64,000 bases of DNA from Crotophaga sulcirostris (Eukaryota; Chordata; Aves; Cuculiformes; Crotophagidae). Below are positions 24,533 through 36,872 of this stretch, one piece after another. The translations under genes and the position numbers were made by a program. A model generated the notes under the pieces. It made no database searches, was not told the DNA's origin, and worked only from the letters and a program-made list of their open reading frames with translations. Positions within the stretch are counted from its first letter, which is position 1; each line of letters begins with the position of its first letter. The DNA lies in contig VYZB01000341.1 of assembly GCA_013397455.1 (NCBI GenBank), positions 212,483 to 276,482 on the forward strand, in the 5' to 3' direction.

Positions 24533-27358
24533 AGTGATAAGAGAACTTCAGGAAGGGTAGGTCTGTCAGACCCTATCAGATACCAAAGCCTGGCAGCAGC
24601 CTCCAGCTCAGAAAGTTCCCAAACTGCTCATCACTGAAGCTGGGAGGCTGCTGCCGTAGAGGGGTTGCTCAGCCCACACCTCACTGTGCTCTTTCCTGAA
24701 CATCCTTTCCTGACAACTGCTGGAGACTGTAAGGGCTAGGTGGCAGACAGACCTACAGTTAGATCCTATCCATGTGGCTTACCACTCACAGCATTAAACA
24801 TGTCTGTAGATGTTACAGTCCACATAGCTTGGACAGAAATTTGCGACAACAACAGCACAAGGTCTTCAGTGAAACATCCCCATAATTTGCACTCTGCTAT
24901 TGTAACAAAGGTCTTGTTGTGATTTCTGCACAATGCCACAGCTGAACCACATGGTTCATGTTTCCCTGTGATTTCTCTCTACAGTGATTTATTTTATAAT
25001 CATACTGTGGGGATCTCTAACCACTGAAAAGATAGTTTTCCTGTATTCTCTATTGCTGTTGGCCTACAGAGCAACAGAGATTTTACCTGTCTCCACATTC
25101 CTAAAATCACACCTCTCCCAGTTCCCTGCCTTCCCCAGCTTCATTCATGCTAAATAAATATGGGTTTCAGAAAGGAGAGAGCTGCCTGGCAAATGGGAAG
25201 ATAGGACATAGGGGGAGGTGAGCAAGAAAGGGGAGAAGAGTTAGGCAAAGGGCAAATGGAGCTTTTCTGGGATACCTGCCCAAGATAAATTCTGTGTGCT
25301 TTTGCAGGGACAGAAGCAAGAAGGAAGCCACAGGGCTCACAGCAGCAAGAAGGGAAACATGATTGAAACAAGGCTGAACCACGCTAGTAGGATCATAGCT
25401 CAGGGTCCTTTTTAGAGGCTGCAGCTGCACCCCAAACTTCCACATCATGAGCATGCTTCTGCATTTTCCTTAGTGCTTATAGAAGGGCAGATTTGCCGAG
25501 CTCAGCAGGAGCTGGAGGTGTGAAGGGAGCAGCTTCCTCCAAGAGATCTGGCTCCAAGTGCTGGCCAGACCCTGAGCTTGGCAGAGGCCAGCCTGCTCTT
25601 CAGGGGGAGGCTTTTCTTACTCCCAGGACCTCTGTTTCTAAGCTGAGCTCAGCCGCAGGAAGGTGATGAGTTAAGAAGCCCAAGCTTGTGGCTGCGAGAG
25701 GGTGATCAATCTGTGATCCAGCAGTGGTGCAGATTAGGGAGATTGGATCCTGTTGTCATGCTTAGAAGCAGGGAGGATCCCACCGAGCACTCAGCTGGGC
25801 TTGCTGTAGCCCTGTTCTGCTGTCAGGGAGCTGAGGTGGTACCCTGTGGTCCAGGGGATGCTGGCTGTCAGCAGTATGAGATACCTGCAGTCAGTTGATG
25901 TCCAGTACACTGCTGGAGTGAGAAACAAATCTGGGTATGTCCCAGGACTTGCAATGGCTGGCACTGGGCTCCTGCAGGTGTGCCCAGTGGAGCTGCTGTG
26001 CCCCAGCATGGCAGGATGCCAATATTCAAAGTCAAACTTGGTGTACAGTACCACTCCACAGGTGTGTGTGTGCCCATACCCTGAGAGCTGCAGGAATATC
26101 TTTTTGCTGAATGTGCAGAGTGACTTGGGTTTGCAAAATGCTATCAATTGTCAGAGCAAATTATTAATGGAACAGATGCTGGCAGGGACAGAGAGGTTTG
26201 GAAATCCTGTCAGGACACTCACTCCGCTCCAGCCACATTCCCCCCTTGTGCCTCACCCTTGTGTTCCCAGGCTAATTTGTAATCTATTGCAATAGCTCTC
26301 AGCCTCTCTTGTGCTTTGAGTTTGCAAATCAGCCTGCCTGTCTAGGGCCATGTCAAATGTTTTCCACCAGCTCCACTCTTTCACCTCTGTCAGCCACGCT
26401 TACCCGATGAGGAGGCTCAGGAGTCAGGCAGGACTGGCAGAAGTGACTTTCTCTGAACCAGCTGCAGAAGGGCTCCATCTAAGGGGCCTGGAGACACTCT
26501 CCAGCCAAGCTTGCCGTAGTGAAGACTTCATTGTCTGAGGCTCGTCCTTTTTTAGGACTTACTGTTTCATAGTGGAAGAGAAGTAGTGCTGGCTCCCACC
26601 TTAACTCACCTGCTCTGCATTCTCCTCATCTGCTTAAGCCTTCTCTGAAAGCTGGGAAAGTGGTGGATATGGACACAGGGCCCCTTCTACTGCCCCACCA
26701 CAACATTTCCCTTCAGTTTTCTGTGTCCATCAGGAAACAGCATCACACCTTGAAGTGTGGTTTTGCAGAGAAAAGTATGTTTATTTCTTTCAAAATAATG
26801 AACTCAATGGCAAGAAGATTGTTTTGCTTTGAGAGCTGCACAGGCACTGTCAGCTCTAGAAAGAGCTGTTAGTTGCAGATGAATTCATTTTTTATTCCCC
26901 TCCCCTCCACCCTGAGTATGTAGAATAAGGAAAAATATCACATTTTGTAAATGAATCTCAATTTTACTCTGTTCCTTCACTAGGAAGGAACCCTGAAAAA
27001 GTCCTTTTAAAACATAAAAGTATTTTGTTGAGATGCTTTCAAATATTCTTTTAATTTGAAGCAATACTTTATTTAGAAATTATCCTTACTGTTTTGAAGG
27101 CTCAAAAAAACCATTCTGGGTCATTTTTATGTTTCTTTGAATTGGTAACAAAAAATTAATCCACGTTTTGTTTTGCACAAATTGTCTATGTTTTTTCATT
27201 GTGGTTGACCTGAATTCCCAACATAGATCCCATTTTATTAATATTGTTCTAACATGAAAGAATCAAAACTTCAGCTATTACCACATCTCAGAGTGCATCT
27301 TTGCCTGTTTATCTCACAATAGAAAAGATGCTTTCCTTTGCTTCATTACATCCTATTT
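24533..27358. other. Intergenic DNA without a recognised gene
   Basis: Overlapping chance frames on both strands occur at 25.1-26.3 kb, the longest 149 codons at 25846-26295 plus and 118 codons antisense at 25791-26147. They have no domain, no splice context and no shared family signature. From 26.9 kb the sequence is AT-rich and plain. Confidence 0.55.
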
Positions 27359-28145
27359 TCACAGTTTCACAGTATAACCAGGTTGGAAGGGACCTCTGAG
27401 ATCATCAAGTCCAACCTATAAGCCAACACTAACACCAACNNNNNNNNNNNNNNNNNNNNNNNNNNNNNNNNNNNNNNNNNNNNNNNNNNNNNNNNNNNNN
27501 NNNNNNNNNNNNNNNNNNNNNNNNNNNNNNNNNNNNNNNNNNNNNNNNNNNNNNNNNNNNNNNNNNNNNNNNNNNNNNNNNNNNNNNNNNNNNNNNNNNN
27601 NNNNNNNNNNNNNNNNNNNNNNNNNNNNNNNNNNNNNNNNNNNNNNNNNNNNNNNNNNNNNNNNNNNNNNNNNNNNNNNNNNNNNNNNNNNNNNNNNNNN
27701 NNNNNNNNNNNNNNNNNNNNNNNNNNNNNNNNNNNNNNNNNNNNNNNNNNNNNNNNNNNNNNNNNNNNNNNNNNNNNNNNNNNNNNNNNNNNNNNNNNNN
27801 NNNNNNNNNNNNNNNNNNNNNNNNNNNNNNNNNNNNNNNNNNNNNNNNNNNNNNNNNNNNNNNNNNNNNNNNNNNNNNNNNNNNNNNNNNNNNNCATCTT
27901 TCCCAAACTGAGGGGCCCAGAACTGTACACAGTATTCAAGTTGAATTTTATGCAGATAGAGCCTCCTTGTGTCACCCTGACAATTCCTTTGCCTCCTCCT
28001 GGCTGCCCTCACCTCTCCAGGCCTTTCTGTTGTATCCTTATGCTCTGTGTAGGTCACTGCTGTACTTCCCTGCAGTCTCCCCTTGTCATTTCTGAAATGA
28101 GATGCTTCATTAGCCACTCGCCAGTCTTCTGGCATTACCAACTTC
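27359..28145 (-). mobile_element. CR1 LINE copy interrupted by an assembly gap
   Basis: The left edge (27359-27439) is the reverse-oriented CR1 3' UTR with the ACTGTGAAACTGTGA tail. After 455 unknown bases the minus strand encodes EYCVQFWAPQFGKD, the CR1 reverse-transcriptase C-terminal hallmark. Farther upstream is PEDWRVAN, which resembles the PEDWRKANV segment at the start of the RT core. The RT region between these two segments is missing, so the copy is either internally deleted or two fragments lie side by side. The missing part between EYCVQFW and the tail should measure roughly 400-450 bp in CR1, close to the gap size. Confidence is high for the two edges and moderate for the PEDWR part. 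Confidence 0.75.
27440..27894. other. Assembly gap (455 N)
   Basis: An uninterrupted run of N. Reading frames reported across it are artefacts. It lies inside a CR1 element, a common cause of breaks in short-read assemblies. Confidence 1.
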
Positions 28146-28915
28146 TGCAGTCAGCTTGCAGACATCTCTGCTAGTGGCTGTCTTCCTCCTCTCGCTGTTT
28201 GCCCTACAGAAATAGAACCAAACACACACATGAGTCAGAAACTCCGGGGAATGCCCATTAGTGTGCGCTGAGTTTCTCCTGGGTGTGTTTCACACTCTGA
28301 AGCCTATGGAACCTCATTATGTTTCTTTGTGTTTAGATGCTCAACACAGCAAATATTTGAGGAGGGCAGACACAAGGTTTTAACATTTTTGTTAAATCCC
28401 TTAAATCACTGTATTCTGGGGTACGGGGAGGAGATTTGCAAATATGAACCAACTCTCTGCTTCCAGCTCAAACGGCTCTTATTTTACCCTGAGAAAAAGA
28501 AAACTAAATGGATAGGAAAAGGATTATGTATATGAGTCTATGCAGCTCTCTGCCCTGAAACTGAATAAGGCACAGTGGTTTTCTTCTGCTGGAAAGAGAC
28601 ATTTCAAAGGTAGGATACAGGGAGAACAAAGAGTGCATGTTCCAGAGCTCTGCACACAATCACCAACAAATAAGCCTGGGAGCCTCTTCATTTGCTGTAG
28701 GAGTGCTCACCATCCAGCTAATCCCCTTGTCCTGAGTTGCCATCTGGAGCGTGCCACGAGCAGGTCTATGTAACAGAGGTGCTGCAAGCCTGGGACAAGC
28801 TGTAGGGAGGGCCTGCCAGCAGCCACGGGCTGCTCTTGCTCAGCCACACCTGGAGCCCAGTGCAGAGAACGCACTCGGTGAAGGACATCTCCTCTTGTGA
28901 GAGGTCTCCTGCAAA
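28146..28915. other. Intergenic DNA without a recognised feature
   Basis: Unique-looking sequence between two CR1 copies. The short frames (up to 77 codons) carry no recognisable domain. Confidence 0.5.
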
Positions 28916-29042
28916 TAAGGGAAGATTGGATGAGGCACTCAGTGCCATGGTTTAGGTGATGAGTTGGTGTTAGTGTTGGCTTATAGGTTGGACTTGATGA
29001 TCTCAGAGGTCTCTTCCAACCTGGTTATACTGTGAAACTGTG
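28916..29042 (+). mobile_element. CR1 LINE, 3' end fragment
   Basis: Sense-oriented copy starting in the last ORF2 codons (AGGGAAGATTGGATGAGGCA, reading R-L-D-E-A). The UTR follows with GATGAGTTGGTGTTAGTG, CTTATAGGTTGGACTTGATG and the tail GGTTATACTGTGAAACTGTG. It serves as the in-window reference for the CTTATAGG / ACTGTGAAA subfamily shared with the copies at 8982 and 27359. Confidence 0.92.
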
Positions 29043-30316
29043 TTGTGTGAGCAGTATTTCTCTCCCACAGTTTGGGAGCGGGGTGACCCTCAGCACACTG
29101 CTTGGGGAGCTGCTGACACCCTGTGTTGGGTGAGAACAGGAGAAATATCCACAGTGAGCAAAAACTGCTGAAGCCAAACGAGAGGATGCTTGGCTGCCAC
29201 TGTGCTAGAAGTGGCCCTGCCTGGTGGCCAAGGGCTGGCTACCACCCTGTTACCCAACCAGCACCCACCCGTGGTGCTCATTGCTCCTCATCGCACAAAG
29301 CCTCTGCTGACTGCTCATCCCAGCCAACTGAGCCCCAGCAGCTCAGCTGGGGAGCCCCTGCTCCTCTCCCCACCTCTGCCAAGAGGGCTGTGCCTCTCCA
29401 CTAGCCTGGCGCCACGGGGTCCACAGCTGCCCCCAGCCACAAGCCTCTTTGTGGGGATATAGGGGCTCTTTACAGCTGTTGCTGTTTCTGCTTCTGCTGC
29501 ATGATACAATTTTTGTCTCTCCTGTCCTTTCCCAGTTTCATCAGCATCCTAATTGTGTTCAGCTACTTTTTATGGCAGGCACGTGTAGGCAAGTGCAAGT
29601 TTCCAGACTCACGGCAAAGCTTTCTATTGGAAAAGGGGGAAAATGGCTCAGAAAGTGCAGCCAAGCCCTGATGGTCATAACAGTGCAGGACTATTTATTT
29701 CCCCTTTTTAGGCCCACGCTCTGTACTGGGCTGTCAGAGCAGCAACTACTTCTGGCAGTGAGGGTACTTCTCACCTAGTGATCTCAAAGCTGTCTGCTGA
29801 AAGCAGTGAACTCTCACTAATCATGCTTCAGGGACACAGGGAAGGAAGAATGAAGACGTGACATGATCTCCTGCCTGCCCTACCTTGCTCCTTTCTCTCC
29901 TGACAGCTGCAGTTTCTCACTAGCTTGGTGAGACCTTTGGTCTAGGGCCCACATGTCGCACAAGAAATGGAAAATCACCCATTAATCTTCTTCCTGCTTT
30001 TCCCCCCAGGAGCTGCTGTGTTTGTTCACACAGAGATGCGCTTTCTCAGAAAGACGAGCACTTGCCCACTGGTAGCAGCCACCCTTTCTCTGCCCCTCTC
30101 TGGAAGGCTCTCCCACTGGGCAAGCAGCAGCAGCCTCCTGCTTGATGTCCATCACTGGTAAACTGGCAGATGGATCACCCTCCACTCCAGAAGCAAAGCA
30201 CCAAGCCCCTTTGTTGTCATTAACCTCAATAACGAAAGCTGCAACTTCTGTTCGTAAAGAAAAAGAGAAAAAAGGCAAAGGTTTGGGTCATGTGTCCCCT
30301 GGCCCCTCCCTCCAAT

Positions 30317-30365
30317 GGCTTTGATCCATTTTGGGCTTTGATCCGTTTTGGGCTTTGGTCCAAAA
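30317..30365. repeat. 17 bp tandem repeat, 2.9 copies
   Basis: Units GGCTTTGATCCATTTTG, GGCTTTGATCCGTTTTG and a degenerate GGCTTTGGTCCAAAA follow directly on one another. Confidence 0.85.
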
Positions 30366-30949
30366 GCTCATTAAAAGGAAAGTACAGCCAAGTATTACTC
30401 TGAAAGAGAGGAAAAAATGGCTCATCCATCAGGAGAAAGACAAACAGTATCAGATACTGGTTGCTAATTTGCTCTCCCCAGGGACATCTGCTTCTTTTTT
30501 AAACAGAAGAGTGTTTTGCCATGGAGGGATGCTGAGTCAACCTGACACTTTCCTACCACGGGTTTCTCCTTTCCCTGGCATGACCTAGGGTAGGCATCTC
30601 CCATACCTGTTGACGTTCCCTGTGGGGCAGGATGGGCACTGCTTGGGGAAGGGACATCTCATCAGTTTGCAGATGGCTTGTGAACTCTCCTGAAACAGCT
30701 GAAATGCATTGAATAGATGTATTTAGTGTCTCAGAAAGTGATTCTCTGCCAGAGCACCTGTGTAACCATAACTGTGGAATTATTTTGGCAGGCCAGTTTC
30801 CAGTGGGGTCCTGCAGGTAACTGCAGTGTTAATCTCCTGCGTTAACTGTGTGGCTCATGCTCTGTGTATGTGTGCGTCTAAGTCTCTCTTTTTCTGGTGG
30901 GTTTTTACCTGCCTGCAGTGGCTGTTCCTTGATCCCACAGCTTCAACAG

Positions 30950-31030
30950 CTTTTCTCAAGAGTCTGAAGGGCAATAAAATGAATCCTACATTGATCACAT
31001 TTGCAGGTGACACAAACATTGGAGCCTCGT
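30950..31030 (+). mobile_element. Possible CR1 reverse-transcriptase relic
   Basis: The plus frame reads TLITFAGDTNIG. This resembles the TLIKFADDTKLG segment around the catalytic FADD box of CR1 reverse transcriptase, with the second aspartate of the box kept and the first lost. Only about 15 codons match and the flanks are unrecognisable, so a chance match cannot be excluded. Confidence 0.35.
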
Positions 31031-32590
31031 GAAGAAAGAGGAGTGCAGCAGCACGGTTTGAAATGCTGGTTTGACAAATGCACTGAAAGCCCTGCCTTGC
31101 TGTGGGAGCTCTATCCCTCTGGTTAAATCAAGCTTCCTATCTACAGGTGCTCCTGTTAGGAACGTTGCAAGGCTCCTCTGTCTGGCAGGTGAAAGCACAG
31201 TAACAGCAAATGAGGGGAAGGTCCATCTCAACAAATTCAGCCTGGAAATAAAGCCCAGATTTTTCATGGTTGGAGGAACCTCTTCTTGCTGCAGCTTGCC
31301 AGAGATTGTGGTCACTGGGCACTTCTTAGCATTGGGATGGGACGTTTTTCCAAATGATGTGCTCATGTTGAAATGAAGCTGATTCAGGTAAGGCCTGTAG
31401 TTTTTGTGCCCTTTTCATCTGAGGACTCCAAAAATTTCTGCCATTCAAAATGTCGATCCCTTAGAAATGGCATTTATGTAGATTGTAATACAGTTGTAGG
31501 ACAGTTTTACTGAAGTTGCACCGTTCAGTCATCCTCTCTACATTTTTGAAAACAGTCTGCACTGTGGATCAGCTGCCACAGGACAACCCCGCAATCCTCT
31601 CTTGCTCATCTGAAAACTAGTGTTAGTACCAACTTATTCTCAAGAGAAAGATGTATCCTCTTGTAAGTACAGCATTAGTCAGCACTCATCTCCTCTGCTT
31701 CAGCAGTTGCTATTTTTCAGTCATAGAAAGGAGGGCTGCTTTAAGAAATACCATTTGAGTCAGAGGGAAATTGAGCAGGGGTCGAGTCTTACAGTCCTGA
31801 GTAGGAAGTTACACTCCCACTTCCTTCCTGCTTCTTTCCAGAAGATCCTGATAATCCTCTCCCTTCCTGTCACTAAGCTGCCTGGGGAGTGAAACCAGCC
31901 CCAGCAGGTTTCCCTCAGTAGTCTGTGAAACGGTCCCCAAAAGAGCTTCTCCCAGCCCCACTGGCTGTCTCCTTTGGTGACACTGTAGGGTACCAAGCTC
32001 TTTTGTGAACCTTTGTCTATTCTCAACATCATGCCCATCCTTAACTGTGTGCCTTATGGCTCCTATAAAGGTGAGAAATAAAGCTGTGGGGCACTGGGCT
32101 GAGGGCTCAGAGCGTGGAGCGTTGCTCTCCACAGCTGTTCCCTGCTGGTAGCACCCCTTCCTGCTGGGTCACCATGCCTGAGTAATGCCCACTCAACCAA
32201 AGCACTTTGTCAGCTAAAAGTATTATTGGTTTTGTTCTGAGCTGAATGTTTACTGCTTAGCAAATTGACGCATAACACAAGGCAACTGTGATTTAATCCC
32301 ATTTTGCAAACAGGGAAAATTTTGGCTCATTTCTCTAAGTGACGCCACAGAAGGACGTGACATAGAGCTGCATGAAGAAATGGACCAATTCTTGGGCCAC
32401 CTCACCAAGGAGGAAGTGACTGAGGACACTTCTCAGCACAGCTGGGTGTGTGCGTGCTTTCTGAGCAGTGCCTAAGACAGTGTTTCCTCCCTTCAGCGCC
32501 GGCAGGAAGGAAACCCAATCCTGATAACATACAGTGGAAGGTAGTGCTGGCTCACCAGCTGCAGGGAGGATGTGACTCCACATTGTGTCA

Positions 32591-32878
32591 CTGAAGTTGC
32601 ACCAGGGGAGTTTCCATCAGCAATTGCTGCTGTGCAGCATAGAGAGGGCCTCCACAGCTTGGATGCTTAGGAAAAAGTTCTTCCCTGGAAGGGTAATTAG
32701 CCATTGGAATGCGCTGCCCAGGGAGGTGGTGGAGTCACCAACCCTGGAGGTGTTTAAGGGAAGATTGGCTGAGGCACTCAGTGCCAGGGTTTAGATGCTG
32801 GGTTGGTGTTGGGTTCTAGGTTGGACTCGATGATCTCAGAGGTGCTTTCCAACCTTGTGATACTGTGATACTGTGATG
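32591..32878 (+). mobile_element. CR1 LINE, 3' portion with ORF2 C-terminus
   Basis: Sense-oriented. The plus frame encodes the conserved ORF2 end [20 protein letters not shown], then [21 protein letters not shown] and a stop. The 3' UTR follows with GGTTCTAGGTTGGACTCGAT and a tail of TACTGTGA repeats. Upstream, LKLHQGSF looks like the CR1 LKLRQGRF motif, but about 48 bases of unrelated sequence separate it from RKKFF where only a few codons are normal. Either CR1 has a small insertion or the element really begins near 32667. Not autonomous. Confidence 0.92.
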
Positions 32879-34841
32879 CCATGTCCTGCTAAGGAGAGAC
32901 CCTGAGTGAGGAAAAAGGACTTAGCTGCCCCAGTAATAACAAGAACACTGCTGGTGTGGTCACTGTGCTCTAAAGTGGGATGGAAAGATAGATGGGGGGC
33001 TTTTCTGGCTGATTTAATGGAGACCTGCACAGCTGAGAGATCCCCACTTTGGAAATATGTCTTCATTGCCTTGGACGCATCAATACCCTCACTGAGTGCT
33101 TCTGGCTGCCAGACACAATTCCCTGTATATGTTACCCTTCATCCAGGGTTTCCAAAGCTGTCTGCAGTCTTTGATTAAACCAGCGCCTTCCAGAATTACA
33201 TAGGTAATAGTAAGGAACGAGTTTCATATGATTGAATACCTTATTTTTTTTTTTATACATACTGAAACGCCACTGGCTCTTTAAACTGGTATGAGGGAGG
33301 AACAAAACTGAATTTTTGATTCCTGTGTTTGCAGGAGGTGTTTATCCAAGGCTAGCAGGGTGCCTCAATAACACCAGCTGCAGATGTTTGTTCTTACTTT
33401 GTTAAAGGTGGCCTTGCGCCTCCGGTCCTGCTGAGGCTCACATGTGGCAGGCTGGCAGTCCTGGTGCTCCAGCCTCCTGGGCACTGAGTGGACATCAGGC
33501 AGCTGTGGAAAATGGGGCAGCTCTGGCAAGCAGTGCGGCTCCTTGCTGCGATCACGGCAGCAGTTTCTCCAGGCTCACCATGGCTGTTCCTGGCAGCCTT
33601 GCCTGCACGTTGGCACTGGTACCCAAGTGCCGTCATGCTGCAGCAAGTCACCCTGCTGCAACTGAGGCCGTGTGGGTTTGTTCAACTGCACCATTTGCCA
33701 GATTCATTTCTATTTTCACTGTGACAGCTTTTACACAGAGAAGTCAAACTCTCCTCCTAGCTAAACCTTCATATTATTCTATTGCAATGCAATAGAAAAG
33801 TAGAAAGACTATAATTGTCTGCAAACGCCTATACCTACACTTAATGTATCATTAGAGAATGAAAAAGGAGGCTCCAAACTCTTATTTTTAAGCAAAAATA
33901 ACATCATTATAAACTATATGTCTTTTGCACGCTGAAGTATTAGGTGTTATACAGGTTCTGGGCAAAAAGTCCAGGGACACTCTCAGTTCTTCTGAAACCT
34001 TGTCTGTCATTCATTTCTCTGTGGTCTGATCTGTCAAGCAGGGCATGGTATCGCTGAGAGCAATGGGCACACAGAGCTGCCACTGAGCATCACCAAGGCA
34101 ATGCCTACTCTGCATGTCAGCTGGATGCCTCTGCAAGGGGCTAACGAAAAGCTTTTCATCCACTATGTTGTCTACATATGTTAGGACTCTCTATAAACAG
34201 CAATTAGCAAGCTACTATCTAGAAAAGGTGTAAAAGACAAAAATCTCAGGCTGGAGTTTACCGTGGTTTTAAGTGGACATATCGCTCTCCACTGCTGTTG
34301 TGCCCAGATTCCCCCTAAGCAGGATTAGTTTGTAACCAGAGGGCAGCTCATCTACAAGCCCAGGTGATCTGTTTTGAAACTGCATTTCTGAGGAGACCTC
34401 ATTATATTGCCAAATGACACTGGCCTGGCTCAACATGCCAGTCTTCCAGGGCAGCCTTGGGCAGCCAGGCACGGCGCTCAGCATTCAAATGATTTTCCTA
34501 ACAGTCATGAGCTCAGGGGCTCATGATCCTGGAACAGGGGGCTGAGGGCAGCAGGGAGGAAGGAGGGTGGCATTTGTGGATACAGGTGGAAATGGAACAG
34601 GATTCATGCCAGGATGTTTTGGAGTAAATGCAATGGGGTAAATCCCTGGCCACTGTGGAGCCCTGGGTTTGTAGACTTTGTTAGGATGATGCGACACGTC
34701 CCAGAAGACTTCACATATAAAACTGAGAAGTGTTTCTAGTTTCTTCCTGCTGTTTCTATGAGCCCATTCTTTGTTTTTACCACTATGGGGAAGTTAATCA
34801 TTAGTATGACTTCAGTGCGTAACAGGTAGTGAGACCTGGTT
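32879..34841. other. Intergenic DNA without a recognised feature
   Basis: A GC-richer patch at 33.4-33.7 kb yields several overlapping frames (up to 117 codons) in different phases. None shows a domain. A T-rich run lies at about 33244. Confidence 0.5.
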
Positions 34842-34940
34842 TGCCATGGTTTAGATGATGGGTTGGTGTTAGTGTTGAGTTATAGGTTGGACTCGATGAT
34901 CTCAGAGGTCCTTTCCAACCTTGGAATACTATGATACTTT
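34842..34940 (+). mobile_element. CR1 LINE, short 3' end fragment
   Basis: Sense-oriented CR1 3' UTR. It starts at TGCCATGGTTTAGATGATGG, carries GTTATAGGTTGGACTCGATG and CCTTTCCAACCTTGG, and ends in a decayed ATACTATGATAC tail. Only the UTR survives. Its body mixes features of the two subfamilies seen in the window. Confidence 0.9.
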
Positions 34941-36758
34941 GCTGTAAAACTGCTCACTGTAACGACAAGTAAGTGTTTCTGCAGAGAGGCCTGAAACCAG
35001 GGAGGAGGTCAGGCTGGGCACCTGGACCATGACAGTAGAGGGGAAGACCTGCTACTCGCTGCTGCCTCCCCCGGGCCCGAAGCCCTGGTGACTGAAAAAT
35101 TGCTTCCTGCAGGAGAAATGCTTGTGCAAAGGATGCTGGGGAGTGAGCCTCACTGACAGGACACTGGCATTTGCATACCCTGGAATGGCTTGGACACCAT
35201 ACAAATCAGTGATAGGCACCATGGCTCTACTCCAGCATGAAGGAGAACCAGTGGCAGGGATTCTTCTTATTGCAGTACGTCTCACAGCAGTATTTTTGTG
35301 GCTGCCTGGACATAGATTACATGATGTTTTCCTCCTTGCAGTGAAGGACAGATCATCTGACTAAAAATTCAGCTCAAAGTGGATTACTCCAGAATATTGC
35401 TTTTGGCCATGCTGCTCTGAATTGGACAACAACGTCTGGAAAAGCTTCTGTGTTCCTTGACTGGCTAGAGAAAAAATTATGCTTGATCTCGACAAATATC
35501 CCAGCTCTCTTCAAAGTGCAGAATGCTTCGCTCCTTTTTGACCTCGTTGCTGTTGGACTCTTCTACCAGCCAGAGTTTAGAAGCTCTTGGTCTATTGGAA
35601 CAAACTGAAAATGACTGGCAGCTGAGTTCAACACATACAGGAATAAAGTGGTTTATTCTTTCTCCAGAAAGGCACAGATGAGAGGCTTTGTCCAGCCAGG
35701 AATTGACCACAAAAGGTATGAACCAGAGCAGATTTCATCAGCTCCAGCCCATAGAGACTGCCCCTCCTAGGAGGTAAAACATCATTCTGTACCACGTAAA
35801 TCAGCATTTTGCTCTGTAGGGCAGAAGACCTGTCTGCCATGTACCCGACCGGGCTGCTGTAGGAGCTGTCAGTAACAACATGTCACCTAATTTGCCCTTC
35901 CAGGCAACTCAGTTCCCCTGGTTTGAAACACTGGAGTTAGTCATCATTACCTTACCAGCCCACTCTTCTATGACGCAAGGTGCAAGTACATTTTTTAACT
36001 TCCACTGTAGCGCTTCGCAGCGTTTATTCCATTGAAAGGCAAAGGTGCAACACCTGTCTCAAAGGAAAGTGCAAGTGTGGGTAGAAAGTGCCTCCTCTAT
36101 CCATGGACAGTGAATTCAGCTGCTCTGAAGTTGGCCTCTGTGCTGGGCAGAGGGAGGCAAACCTCCCAGTCTGTTTGTGGGGTATGGGAAAGGCAGATCC
36201 AGCCCCCTGGGGACCAGCCACAAGCAGAGGGCCTGCCTTCCGACAGGGCCCAGTGGGTGCTGGGGGCACATGGGCCAAGAGACTCCGCAGGTGACTCTGC
36301 AGTCGCTCACTGGCGAAATTTGCCCGGTTTCCCACACACCTCCTGCCTGTGAAGTGCGAGAATTTGATTTCCTGGCTGTTTCCTGACCAAGGGGGTGAAT
36401 CACACCACCGCCATCCTGCAGCCAGACTTGCTCTGAGCTCATCACTCACTGCTGACACCGCATCCAAGGAGCAGGATGGCTCCTTCACTCTACCTCCTAA
36501 CACCCCTCAGACTTCGGGCTGGTGCAGTCCCTGCCTTGTTGCTGATCTGTTCAGGAAACCTGCAGAGGGCAACCCAAAGCACCCAGGTGCTCCAAATTAA
36601 GCAGACTTTCCACTGCATGCCAGGGAGTGCTGGCTCATACCCGTTGCATGCCTACACCTAAATAAAGTGGAGAACCTTTTTCACATCTAAAAAGATTACC
36701 CACTTAATCTGACATGGCCTCCCCTTCATTACCCCCCCAACCACTACTTGCTCTTGGA
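34941..36758. other. Intergenic DNA without a recognised feature
   Basis: Overlapping frames on both strands at 36.0-36.6 kb (159 and 109 codons minus; 106, 83, 69 and 68 codons plus) reflect a stop-poor GC-rich patch. No one frame is supported by a motif or splice pattern. An AATAAA at about 36660 has no associated gene. Confidence 0.5.
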
Positions 36759-36872
36759 TCACAGTATCACAGTATCACAAGGTTGGAAAGGACCTTTGAG
36801 GTCATTGAGTCCAACCTAGAACCCAACGCTAACACCAACCCATCATCTAAACCCTGGCACTGAGTGCCTCAG
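36759..36872 (-). mobile_element. CR1 LINE, short 3' end fragment
   Basis: Reverse-oriented CR1 3' end with a two-unit tail (TCACAGTATCACAGTATCAC), CTCAATGACCTCAAAGGTCC on the sense strand, the GATGATGGGTTGGTGTTAGC stretch, and truncation at CTGAGGCACTCAGTGCCAGG. It belongs to the TTCTAGG / TACTGTGA subfamily. Confidence 0.92.

Larger units (their letters stand above)
29043..32590. other. Intergenic DNA, one tandem repeat and a possible CR1 relic
   Basis: GC-richer around 29.1-30.2 kb, where CpG-poor overlapping frames appear on both strands without family support. It contains a 17 bp tandem repeat (30317-30365) and a weak CR1 reverse-transcriptase relic near 30950-31030, both listed separately. 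Confidence 0.5.

Noticed and set aside
27367..28141. Long minus-strand frames of 202 and 241 codons
   Set aside because: Most of their length is the run of N. The real residues belong to CR1.
36024..36600. Cluster of six overlapping frames, suggesting an exon
   Set aside because: Open frames on both strands and in several phases point to stop-poor GC-rich sequence rather than one coded protein.
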